DNA of 64,000 nt, taken from the NCBI GenBank assembly GCA_963756455.1, contig CAVWNC010000004.1, positions 2,914,001-2,978,000 of the forward strand, written 5' to 3'. Both the position numbers and the translations under genes were made by a program. Under the pieces are notes generated by a model, which saw only the letters and a list, made by a program, of their open reading frames with translations, was not told the origin of the DNA and searched no databases. Within the stretch, counting starts at the first letter, position 1, and each line of letters opens with the position of its first letter. Origin of the DNA: DASQPA01 sp963756455. GTDB taxonomy: Bacteria > Acidobacteriota > Thermoanaerobaculia > Multivoradales > UBA5704. This document shows positions 1 to 10,500 of the stretch, in pieces.

Positions 1-16
1 GCTCGGACCTTTTCAT
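1..16 (-). CDS. start of next gene in the biosynthetic operon (partial)
   Basis: The ATG at 16-14 overlaps the TGA of the upstream polyketide synthase (ATGA overlap). It is preceded by a strong Shine-Dalgarno run (GAGGAGGAGA, minus strand, about 17-27). Only the codons for Met-Lys-Arg-Ser-Glu are inside the window. The same ATGA arrangement links the NRPS to the PKS, so this is most likely the next protein of the assembly line. Its family cannot be told from five residues. Confidence 0.55.
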
Positions 17-3000
17 CTCTCCTCCTCGTTGCGCCGAGCCGCGTCGTCCCAGACGGCCACCTCCTCCATCAGGTCTCCGGCGTCACGCGCCCGCCGCGCC
101 GCGCCGGCCCGCGTCCGCGCCCGCTCGCGGCGGCGCGCGCCCTGCTCCACGCTCTCGGCCATCGGCGACAAGGTCGCCGATGTCTCTGATGTCGCCGGGT
201 TCGCGCCGGGTTCGCCGGGGCTGACGATCGTCGCCAGCGAGGCGACCGTCGGGCCCTCGAAAAGAGAGGCGGTGGTGATCTCGACGGCGAAGCGACGTTT
301 CACCTCTTCGGCGATGCGGATCGCCAGGAGCGAGTCGCCGCCGAGCTCGAAGAAGTTGTCGTGAATCCCGATGCGATCGATGCCCAGCCCCTGCTGCCAG
401 ATCTCGACCAGCGCGCGCTCGGCCTCACCGCGCGGCGCGAGGTAGGGGTTGCCGAGGGCCGGTCGGGGGTGCTGCGGCAGAGATTCCTGGGCCGCTCCGA
501 CGGGCACCGCGCCGTCCGCCGCGGCTCCGGGCTCGCCCGACTCCCCCAATTCCCCCAACTCCCAAAGCCGCGCCGGATGGACCGGCGAGAGGACGACCTC
601 CGCCAGGCCGCAATCCAGGGCGCGGGGGAGGGCCGCCATCGCCTCCTCGCGGCTCACCCCTCCCCAGGCGAGGGCGAGGGTGGGCTGGCCCGCGGCCGAG
701 CGCCGGCGGGCCAGGGCCGCGCAGTAGGCGCCCAACACCGCGTCTTCCGACCGGCCGGGTCCACCCACCTGCGCGGCGAGCGGACCGACGAGGACCAAGA
801 GACCGGGCTCGCTGCCGGCGAGGCCGGAGAGAAGAGAGCGCAGGCCGGCGATCTCGTGGTCCCCGTCGGCGCCCGCGGCGGGAAAGACGAAGAGCGTCCC
901 TGGCGCGCCGTCGCCGGTGAGCGCCCGGCCGACCGCGCGCCAGGGCTCTTCTCCCTCCGGACCCGCAGGGTGGAGCCCCCCTTCGACGATCCGCAAGCGG
1001 CTCCCCACCGTCTTCGTCAGCCACTCGACGAGGGTCGACGCCGGCTCGCCCGGGGTGCCCGCGAGGAGCACCACGGGACCCGCGGCCAAAGCAGCCGGGA
1101 TCTCCGCCTCGGACGGCTCGTCCGTCGTGAAGCGCACGGGCTGATACGCCGCCACCCAACGATGCCTCCCCCGGTAGGCCACGAGGTCGCCCGCCGGGGC
1201 CCCCCCGAGCTCGGCGAGCAGGCGCTCGACGAGGACGTCCGCCGCGCCGCCCATCACAGGCTCCACGTCGAGCACCCTGCAGCGCAGCACGGGGTGGTCC
1301 CAGGGCAGCACCCGGCACGCCCCGAGGAGGGTCGCCCGCTCCGGCGACAACGCCTCTCCACCCGTCACCTCGCAGAGGCCGGAGGTCACCATGCCGATCT
1401 CCAACGGGCGGCCACGACCGGCCAGGGCCTTGCCGAGGAGGGCGACGCTCGTCCGCCCGACCTCCTCCCCGGCGTCCGGAGCGAGGCTCCACAGGTGGAC
1501 CGCGACGTCGGGCTCCCAGCCCGTCGCCGCCAGCTCGGCAAGGAGGGTCGTGTAGCCCTCGGGGCGGAGAGGGTCGAGCTCGTAGGCATGATCCCCCACG
1601 CTACGAAATCCCGCCTCCCTCCTACCGATCCCGACCTGGGCGACCGAGTGCCCGCGCGCCGCCAACCTCGCCGCCATGCGCGGGCCGAGACCCGCGGCGG
1701 AGTCGGCGAGGATCAGCCACCGGGCCGGCCCGCCGATCCCGGCCGTCGACCGGGGGACCAACCGGGGGACGTGCGGCTCCTGCGTCCAGAGCGGCGCCCA
1801 CAGCCGTTCGTGCGTCGCCGCCGTCGCGGCGCTCGCCAAGCTTGTCGCCGCCGGCTGCGGCTCGATCCAGAAGCGCTGGCGCTCGAAAGGATAGGTCGGG
1901 AGCTCCACCCGCCGCCGTTCCTGGCCGTCGTAGAAAGCGTGCCAGTCGACCGTGACGCCCGCCATCCAGAGGCGGCCGAGGCTGGTGAGGAGAAACTCCA
2001 GATCCCCCACCCGATCCTGCGGGTGGCGCAGCGAGGAAACCACGACCCTGCCCTCCGCCGGGCCTGGCTGTTGGCGCACGAGAGAGCTCAGGGTACGGCC
2101 CGGCCCCACTTCGACGAAGACGAGGTCCGTATCGCCCAGCAGGCGACCCAGGCTCTCACCGAAGCGGACGGTGTGCCGCAGATGCCGCACCCAATACTCC
2201 GGGTCCATCACTTCGGCGGCGGTGGCCTCCCGTCCGGTCAGGTTCGAGAAGAACGGGATCTCCGGCGCGCTCCAGGCGACCTGCGAGAGCCGCTTGCGGA
2301 ACGCCGGCAGGATGGGGTCCATCATCGACGAGTGGAAGGCGTGAGAGGTGTGGAGCCGCCGGCCGGTGACCCCGCGCGCCGCGAGCAGCCCCTCCAGACG
2401 CTCGACGTCGGCCGGTTCCCCCGCCGCCACCGAGAGGCCGGGGCCGTTGACCGCCGCGAGCGCCAGACTGCCGGTGAGGAGCGGCCGCAGCTCGCTCTCC
2501 GGCAGGGAGACGGCGAGCATCGACCCGGGAGGCAGGCTCTGCATCAGGCGCCCGCGCTCGACGACCAGCCCGAGGGCGTCGGCGAGGGACAGGACGCCGG
2601 AGAGGCAGGCGGCCACGTACTCTCCCACGCTGTGGCCGACCATCACCGCCGGCCGCACGCCCCAGCTCATCCACAGCCGCGCCATGCCGTAGGCGACGAC
2701 GAAAATCGCCGGCTGCGCCCTCCCGGTCTGGCGCAGCTCGGCATCCCGCTCGGCATCCCGCTCGGACTGCCGCTCGGACTGCCGCTCGGCATCCGTGGTG
2801 GGCTCGACGATCGAGCGCAGGTCGAGGCCTAAGCCCTGGAGGATGGCGAAGCACTCGTCGACCGCCTGGCGGAAGACCGCTTCCTCCCGGTAGAGCCCGT
2901 TCGCCATGCCGGGATACTGCGCCCCCTGGCCCGGGAACAGAAAAGCGACCGACCGGCGGCGGGCCGGCGCCGGGCCGGTGAGAATGCGGGTCGGCTCCGG

Positions 3001-4542
3001 GTCCCCTAGGGCGGCGGCCGCATCCGCGAGGTCGTGGCAGACGAGGAAGCGGCGCTGCGCGAAGCCCTGGCGGCCGACGGCGAGCGTGAAGGCGAGATCG
3101 GCCGGTTCCTCGGCGGGCGCGCCGCGGAGGTAGTCGAGGAGAGCCGCGGTCCGCGCCGAGAGGGCCGCCGGGGTACGCGCCGAGAGCGGCAGCAGCTGCA
3201 CCGGGCGCGCCGGGCCACCGGGCCGTCGGGGTGGAGCCTCCTCCAGGATGGCGTGGGCGTTGGTCCCCCCCATGCCGAAGGAGCTCAAGCCGGCGCGGCG
3301 CGGGGTGCCCGGCGTCACCCAGTCGCGCAGTCGGGTGTTGACCTCAAACGGGCTGGCCGCGAAGTCGATCTTCGGGTTGGGGGACTCGAAGTGCAAGGTG
3401 GGCGGAATCCGGCCGTTCTTGAGGACGAGGACGGTCTTGATCAGACCGGCGATGCCGGAGGCCGTCCCCAGATGGCCGATGTTCGACTTGACCGAGCCCA
3501 GGGCACAGAAGCCCCGCTCGGCGGTGCGCGCCCGGAAGGCCTGGGTCAGGGCCTCGATCTCGATCGGATCTCCGAGCGCGGTGCCGGTGCCGTGCGCCTC
3601 GACATAGCCGATGTCTTCCGGCTCGACCCCCGAGACGCTCAACGCCTCGGCGATGACCGCCGACTGGCCGTCGACGCTGGGGGCGGTGAAGCCCACCTTC
3701 TGCGAGCCGTCGTTGTTGATGGCGCTGCCGCGGAGCACGGCGTGGATCACGTCGCCGTCGGCGAGCGCCTCGTCGAGCCGGCGCAGGACGACGACGCCCA
3801 AGCCATGTCCGAAGACCGTGCCCGCCGCCCGCGCGTCGAACGGCCGGCAGTGGCCGTCCGGCGAGGCGATGCCGCCGGGCTCGTAGAAGTAGCCCTGCCG
3901 CGTCGGCACCCGCACCGAGCAGGCCCCCGCGAGCGCGACGTCGCACTCGTGGCTCCACAGGCTCTGGCAGGCCATGTGGACCGCCACCAGGCCGGTCGAG
4001 CAGGCGCTCTGGATGGCGACGCTCGGCCCGGTCAGGTTCAAGCGGTATGAAGTGCGGGTGGTCAGGTAGTCCTTCTCGTTGCCGTGGCGGACGGTCAGCT
4101 CGCCCGCCTCGCGCAGCAGGGCGCGGCTGGGCAGCAGGTTCTCGTGCAGATAGGTGCTGAGGAATACCCCGCCGAAAAGGCCGATCGCGCCCGCGAACTG
4201 CTCGGGGTCGTAGGCCGCGGCCTCCAGAGCTTCCCAGGCGCTCTCCAGGAACAGCCGGTGCTGGGGGTCGAGGATCGCCGCCTCGCGGGGGCTCAGGCCG
4301 AAAAAGGCGGCGTCGAAGAGATCGACGTCGTCGATCGTCATCCCGGCGTTGACGTAGTGGGGATCGCTCCACTCCGCGCGGTCGAGCCCCGCCGCCTGCA
4401 GCTCGCTCTCGGTGAACTCGCGGCGCGACTCGACGCCCGCACAGAGGTTCCGCCAGAACTCGCTGGGGCTGTTGGCCCCTGGGAAGCGTAGCGCCATCCC
4501 GACGACGGCGATCCCGTCGACGGCCGGCTCGGTCGCGCTCAT
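13..4542 (-). CDS. type I polyketide synthase module (KS-AT-degenerate KR-ACP)
   Basis: This 1509-residue module should extend the peptidyl chain delivered by the upstream NRPS by one malonyl unit. The ketosynthase (about 10-430) has its nucleophile in SACSTG (about residue 180) and both histidines, in EAHGTGT (about 317) and NIGH (about 355). The acyltransferase has GHSVG (about 637) and the HAFH motif (about 733) usually read as malonyl-CoA specific. A ketoreductase-like region follows (about 890-1300). Its structural half is recognisable, but the second half lacks the glycine-rich NADPH motif, and the usual catalytic Ser and Tyr are replaced, so I infer it is inactive and leaves a beta-keto group. 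The ACP carries GGDSLLA (Ser about 1405) and is followed by an Arg-rich tail that resembles the NRPS tail and may be a docking segment. There is no thioesterase. The start overlaps the NRPS stop (ATGA), suggesting translational coupling. Confidence 0.93.
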   Translation of the reverse strand: MSATEPAVDGIAVVGMALRFPGANSPSEFWRNLCAGVESRREFTESELQAAGLDRAEWSDPHYVNAGMTIDDVDLFDAAFFGLSPREAAILDPQHRLFLESAWEALEAAAYDPEQFAGAIGLFGGVFLSTYLHENLLPSRALLREAGELTVRHGNEKDYLTTRTSYRLNLTGPSVAIQSACSTGLVAVHMACQSLWSHECDVALAGACSVRVPTRQGYFYEPGGIASPDGHCRPFDARAAGTVFGHGLGVVVLRRLDEALADGDVIHAVLRGSAINNDGSQKVGFTAPSVDGQSAVIAEALSVSGVEPEDIGYVEAHGTGTALGDPIEIEALTQAFRARTAERGFCALGSVKSNIGHLGTASGIAGLIKTVLVLKNGRIPPTLHFESPNPKIDFAASPFEVNTRLRDWVTPGTPRRAGLSSFGMGGTNAHAILEEAPPRRPGGPARPVQLLPLSARTPAALSARTAALLDYLRGAPAEEPADLAFTLAVGRQGFAQRRFLVCHDLADAAAALGDPEPTRILTGPAPARRRSVAFLFPGQGAQYPGMANGLYREEAVFRQAVDECFAILQGLGLDLRSIVEPTTDAERQSERQSERDAERDAELRQTGRAQPAIFVVAYGMARLWMSWGVRPAVMVGHSVGEYVAACLSGVLSLADALGLVVERGRLMQSLPPGSMLAVSLPESELRPLLTGSLALAAVNGPGLSVAAGEPADVERLEGLLAARGVTGRRLHTSHAFHSSMMDPILPAFRKRLSQVAWSAPEIPFFSNLTGREATAAEVMDPEYWVRHLRHTVRFGESLGRLLGDTDLVFVEVGPGRTLSSLVRQQPGPAEGRVVVSSLRHPQDRVGDLEFLLTSLGRLWMAGVTVDWHAFYDGQERRRVELPTYPFERQRFWIEPQPAATSLASAATAATHERLWAPLWTQEPHVPRLVPRSTAGIGGPARWLILADSAAGLGPRMAARLAARGHSVAQVGIGRREAGFRSVGDHAYELDPLRPEGYTTLLAELAATGWEPDVAVHLWSLAPDAGEEVGRTSVALLGKALAGRGRPLEIGMVTSGLCEVTGGEALSPERATLLGACRVLPWDHPVLRCRVLDVEPVMGGAADVLVERLLAELGGAPAGDLVAYRGRHRWVAAYQPVRFTTDEPSEAEIPAALAAGPVVLLAGTPGEPASTLVEWLTKTVGSRLRIVEGGLHPAGPEGEEPWRAVGRALTGDGAPGTLFVFPAAGADGDHEIAGLRSLLSGLAGSEPGLLVLVGPLAAQVGGPGRSEDAVLGAYCAALARRRSAAGQPTLALAWGGVSREEAMAALPRALDCGLAEVVLSPVHPARLWELGELGESGEPGAAADGAVPVGAAQESLPQHPRPALGNPYLAPRGEAERALVEIWQQGLGIDRIGIHDNFFELGGDSLLAIRIAEEVKRRFAVEITTASLFEGPTVASLATIVSPGEPGANPATSETSATLSPMAESVEQGARRRERARTRAGAARRARDAGDLMEEVAVWDDAARRNEEER

Positions 4543-7500
4543 TCCTTTCCCTTCCGGGCGGCGCCGACGGCCCGCGCCTGGAGCCGACGCCGCGCCGCCT
4601 GGCGGTCGGCGCCGCGATCGAAGCCCTTCTGCTGGACGGTGCGGCTCTCGGTCTGCGGCGTCAGGCTGCGTGCCAGGGCGCCGACGCTCGGGAAGCGGAA
4701 GAGGTCGACCATCGCGACCGGTCGGCCGAGCGCCGCCTCCAGCCGGCCGCGCACTTCGATCAGCAGCAGCGAATGGCCGCCCAAGTCGAAGAAGTTGTCG
4801 TCGAGCCCGATCTGTTCGATGCCCAGGAGCTCCCGCCAGACCTCGGTGATCGCCCGCTCGGCGGCGGTCTGCGGCGCCAAGTATGCCACCTCGAGCTCGG
4901 GCCGGCTCGTCCCCGGCTCGGGGAGGCGGGAGCGGTCCACTTTGCCGTTGGCGGTGAGCGGAATGGCGTCGAGGCGGACGAAGGCGGTCGGCACCATCGC
5001 TTCGGGCAGCCGTTCGAGCAGGAAACGGCGCAGCGCGCTCACCGTGGGCGCCGGCTCGGAGGCGGCGACGAAGTAGGCCGTCAGGTGGTATTCGCCGGCC
5101 GCGTCGGCGCGCGCCAGAACCTCACTCGCGCGCACCCCGGGGAAGGTCGAGAGCGCCGCCTGGACCTCCGCAGGTTCCACCCGGATGCCACGCACCTTCA
5201 CCAGGTCGTCGAGCCGGCCGAGGATGTCGAGGCGGCCGTCGGGCCGGTACCGCCCCTTGTCACCGGTGTGGTAGACGAGGTCGCCGGGGTCGTCGCGGAA
5301 AGGATTGGCGACGAAGCGGGCGACGTCCTCCGGCCGCGGATTGACGTAGCCCAGGCTGCGGAAGGGAGTGCGCACGACGATCTCCCCCGGCTCGCCGACA
5401 CCGCAGAGCCGCCCGTCGGCGGCGAGGACCAGCCCCTGGGTCTGCGGCAGCGGCTCGCCCACCGGCTGCACCCCGGGGGGTGGATCGTCCGGGACCCGAT
5501 AGAAGAACTTGGCGAGCGTCGTCTCGGTCGGGCCGTAGAGGTTGACGATACCGTGCGGGTGAGGGAAGGCGGTGCGCCATTTCTCCACCAGCCAGCGCGG
5601 CAGAACCTCGCCGGCGAAGAACACCCAGCGCAGGTGGCCGAGAGCGAGGCCCGCCGGCAGGTTCGCAAGCCAGGTGCGGGCGAGGGCCGGCACGGTGTGG
5701 AGCACGCTGATCCGGCTGGCGTCGAGCCAGGAGAGGATGGACTCGGGGGCCAGGTCGTCGCTCTCCGGCAGGCAGAGGGCGGCGCCACTCGTCAAGGGCA
5801 GGAAGATGTCGCGCAGGACGACGTCGAACGACAGGCCGGTGAGCTGCGCGCTGCGGTCCCCCGGCCCCACCTCGAAGGTCTCCCGCTGCCAGGCGAGGAA
5901 GTGGCTCAAGCCGCGATGCCTGCCGAGGATCCCCTTGGGCACTCCGGTGGTGCCGGAGGTGAAAAAGATGTAGGCGGCCTCGCCCAGCGCCAGGGTTTCG
6001 TCGCCGGCAGCGGCAGGATCGGGTTCCGACACCGGGCCCGCGAAGATCTCGGCTGCTGAGAGCACCCCGGTCTCCGGCGGCACGGCAAGGGCGTCGAGGT
6101 CGTCCTCCGGCCCATCGAGGCGGAGGAGGAAGCGCGACCGCGCCTCGCGCAGCATGACGCCGCGGCGGGTTGCGGGCAGCTTGGGGTCGAGCATGAGGAG
6201 GACCCCGCCACCCGCCAGCACGCCCACCAGGGCGGCGATGAGGTCGAAGCTGCGCCGCCCGGCCACCGCCACCACGTCGCCCGGCTTGAGGCCACGATCC
6301 CCGAGAGCCCGCGCCACGCTCCGCCCCTGCGCCGCGAGCCCGCCGTAGGTGAGGACCGCCTCGCCCTGGAGGAGGGCCGGCGCCTGGGGGGTCCGGCGGC
6401 CCCAGTCGAGGATGAGACGCGGGGTCGACGGGAAGTCCGGCTCGGCGAGGACCGCACCCGGGTCGGGGAGGAGGCCGAAGCTCCGCGGCGAGACCAGCGA
6501 ATAGCTCTCGATCGCCCCCTCCGGCGCCGCGGCGGCCTGGTCGAGGAGGAAGGCGAGCTGATCCATGAGGAGGGCGATCCGCCGGCTGGAGAAGAGGGCC
6601 CGCTGATAGGCGAGCCGCAGGGCCAGGGCGTCGCCCGCATCGGTCGCGTAGAGAGTCAGGGCGAACTTCGACTCGGGCTCGGGCAGATCGACGAATTCAA
6701 GCTCCAAGCCGGGGATGGCGAGGGCCGCGCGGGGGGTGTTGATGAAGTTGATCAGCACGTCGAAGATCGGGTGCCGGCCCAAGTCCCGCTGCGGACGGAG
6801 CTCTTCTACCAGCCGTTCGAACGGCAGGTCCTGGTGGAGGTGGGCGTCGAGCACCGACTCGCGCACCCTGGCGAGCAGGGCGCGGAAGCTCACGCCGCGC
6901 GTGAGGTCGACGCGCAGGGCGACGGTGTTCAGGAAGCAGCCCAGGAGGCCCTCCACCTCGGTCCGGCTGCGGCCCGCGATCGGCGAGCCGAGGATGACGT
7001 CCTGCTGGTCGGCCTGGCGCCCGAGGAGGAGAGCGAAGCCGGCGAGCAGGAGCATGAACGGGGTCACCCCCTCCTGGCGCGCCAGGGCCCGCAGGCGCAG
7101 AGCGCTTTCGGCGGGGAGGACGAGGCTCTCGACGCCTCCGGCGAAGACCTGCACCGCCGGTCGCTCGAAATCGAGCGGCAGCTGGAGGACCGGAAGCGGA
7201 GCCGCCAGGGCGCGGCGCCAGTAGGCGAGCTGGCTCTCCAGAACCTCGCCGCGGAAGCCGGCACGCTGCCAGGCGGCGAAGTCGGCGAACTGCAGAGCAG
7301 GCTCTTTAAGGGGCGATGGGAGGCCGGCGACCCGCGCCGGATAGAGCGCCGTCATCTCGCGGAGCAGGAGGTCGATCGACCAACCGTCGGTGATGATGTG
7401 GTGGAGAGAAAGGGCGAAGACGTGCTCCTTGGCCGAGAGGCGGAGGAGCGCCGAGCGCAGGAGCGGCCCGCTCGCGAGGTCGAAAGGCGCGCTCGCCAGC

Positions 7501-10500
7501 CGGCCGACGGCGGCGAGAGCCGCCGGCTCCCGCCGCTCGGCGCCGAGGGCCGAGAGGTCGACCACGGGTAACGGCACCTGCGATGGCGGCGATGGCGGCG
7601 ACGGGGGATCGACCACCTGCACCGCCCGGCCGGCGGAGAGCGGGAAGCGGGTGCGGAGAGAGTCGTGCCGCCGCACGATTTCGCCGAAGCTCCAAGCGAG
7701 GGCCGCGATGTCGGTGGGACCGGTCAGGCGCACCGCCGCGGGCAGGTTGTAGGCGTCGCCATCGGGGTTCAGCTGGTGGACGAACCACAGCCGCTCCTGG
7801 GCGAAGGAGAGCGGCAGCGCCTCGCCGCGGGGCACCGGAAGGATCGGCGGCAGCGCTCCCCCATCGCCGCGCCGTGCCCGCAGGACGGCTTCGACGGCTT
7901 CGGACAGGGTGGCGACCGTCGGCCGCTCGAAGAGGATGCGGAGCGGGAGCTCCACCCCCAGCACCTGGCGCAGCCGCGCCACCACCTGGGTGGCGAGGAG
8001 CGAGTGTCCGCCGAGGGCGAAGAAGTCGTCGTTCCCACCGACCCGGTCGCGGTGGAGGATCTCGGCCCAGATCCCCGCCACCATCTCGGCCACCGGCGAG
8101 AGCGGGGTGGCCAACTCTTCCGCCGCTTGGCCGCCGGTACCCCATTCCGGGGCCGGAGCGGTACGCTGCAAGGTCCGGCGGTCGAGCTTGCCGCTCGGGG
8201 TGAGCGGCAGCTCCGCGAGCGCCACGAAGGCCGCCGGCACCATGTAGTCCGGCAGCCGGGCGGCGAGGTGGGCACGCAAATTTCCCGCTTCGGGGGCGGT
8301 CTCCGGCGCCGCCAGCAGGTAGGCCACCAACCGGAGGTCGCCGGACGCCGCCTCGCGCGGCAGGACCACCGCCTCGACCACCGCCGGGTGGGAACGCAGG
8401 ACCGCCTCGATCTCCCCCAGCTCGATGCGAAAGCCGCGGATCTTGACCTGGTGGTCCGTGCGGCCGAGGTATTCGAGCTCGCCGTCGAACCCTACCCGGG
8501 CGAGGTCCCCCGTCCGGTAGAGTCGTGAGCCCCGCTCCTCCGAGAGAGCGTCCGGGATGAAGCGCTCCGCCGTGAGGTCGGGCAAGCCGAGGTAACCGCG
8601 CGCCAGGCCGCCGCCACCCAGGTGGAGCTCGCCCGGCACGCCTGCCGGCATGGGCTCGCCGTGCCGGTCGAGGACGTAGGTGCGGCCGTTCTGGATCGGT
8701 CGACCGATCGCCGGCGGGCGGGTGCTGTCCGGTACCGCGACGCCCAGGGTCGAGTAGGTGGTGTCCTCGGAGGGACCGTAGACGTTCAGCACCCGCACCG
8801 TGGGGTCCAGGGCGAAGAGCGCATCGGCGAGCGAACGCGGCAGCGCCTCGCCCGCCAGGCAGAAGGTGCGCACGGAGGCGGGCACCCCGCCGAGCCGCAC
8901 CAGCTCGACGAGCGCCGAGGGCACGGCGCAGAGGAGAGTGATCCCCTCGGCCGCCAGGGCAGGCAGGGCGAGCACGTTCTCCGCCACCACCAGGCGGCCG
9001 CCCCGGGTGAGGGCCAGGAACAGCTCGAAGACGGAGACGTCGAAAGAGACCGAGGTCGTGAAGCCGACCACCGCGCTCTCTTCCGCAGTGAAGGCCGCCG
9101 CCGCCCAGCGGCAGAGGAGGACCGCCCCGCGATGCTCCAGGGCGACGCCCTTCGGCTGACCGGTCGACCCCGAGGTATAGATCACGTAGCTCAGGTGGCG
9201 CGGCAGGGTGAGGGAGGGGAGATCCTCGCCGCTCTCGGCGGCGATCTCCTGACGCGCCTGGCGCGCCTCGGGCTCGGTCTCCAGGCGGAGCACCGCCACG
9301 CCCTCCCGGAGGAGCGCCGCCGGCAACCGCTCCGCCACCGCGCTGCCGACGACGATCACCGAAATCCCCGAGTCCTCGACCATGAAGGCCAGCCGTTCGG
9401 CGGGATAGGAGGGGTCGAGCGAGACATAGGCTCCGCCGGACTTCAGGGAAGCGAGGAGGCTCACCACCAGGTCCGCCGACCGTTCGACGAAGATGCCCAC
9501 CCGTTTCTCGGGGCCGATCCCCAGCCGGCGCAGGCGGCGCGCCAGGCGGTTCGCCCGCCGGTTGAGCTCGCCGTAGGTGATCTCCGTGGCCCCGTCGACC
9601 ACCGCCACGGCCTCCGGCGTCCGCGCCACCTGCGCCTCGACCAGGCCGGAGAGCGACGACGGCTCTTCCGCGACGTCGACCCGGGTTTCGTTCCACCCGG
9701 TGACCAGCTGGTACCGCTCGTCCGCCGACAGCAGGGGCAGGGTCGAGACCGGCTGTTCCGGTGCCGCGAGCGCCGCCTTAAGGAGCGTCGAGAGGTGGCC
9801 GGCCAGCCGCTCGATGCGCAGCGTGTCGAAGAGGTCGAGATCGTACTGGAGGTCACCCGTGAGGCCCGCGCCGAGCCCTTCCCAGAGGTTTAAGGTGAGG
9901 TCGAATTTCGCCACCCCGGGCCCGGTCGGCAGGCTCGCCAGGGAGAGACCCGGGAGGGCCAGCTCGCCGAGCGGCATGTTCTGCAGCGCGATCATCACCT
10001 GGAAGATCGGCGCATAGCTCAGGCTGCGGGCCGGCGCCAGGTCGTCGACCAGCTTCTCGAACGGCAGATCCTGGTGGGCGTAGGCGCCGAAGAGCATCTC
10101 CCGCGTTCGGCCGAGGAGCTGGATGAAGCTGGGGTCGCCCGCGAGGTCGCCGCGGAGCACCAGGGTGTTGACGAAGAAGCCGATCAGCCCCTCGCTTTCG
10201 CGGTGGGTGCGGTTGGCGACCGCCGTCCCCAGCGGGATGTCCTCCACCCCTGAGTAGCGCGACAGCAGGGTGTGGAAGGCCGCGACGAGGGTCATGAAGA
10301 GCGTCGTTCCCGAACGACGGGCGAAAGCGCGCGCCGACCGGGTGAGCTCGGCCGGCAGGGAGTAGGGGACGAGCCCGCCCCGCCCGATCCGCTCGGCCGG
10401 CCGCGGGCGGTCCATCGGCAGGTCGAAGACCGGCGGCGCCCCGGCGAGCTGCCGGCGCCAGTAGTCGAGCTGCTCGGCGAGCGCGGATCTCCCGTCCTCT

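Noticed and set aside
361..2832. 823-codon open frame on the plus strand opposite the PKS
   Set aside because: It is a mirror of the strongly coding minus strand; the protein is Arg/Gly/Pro-rich with no recognisable motif, while the opposite strand has a full KS-AT-ACP.
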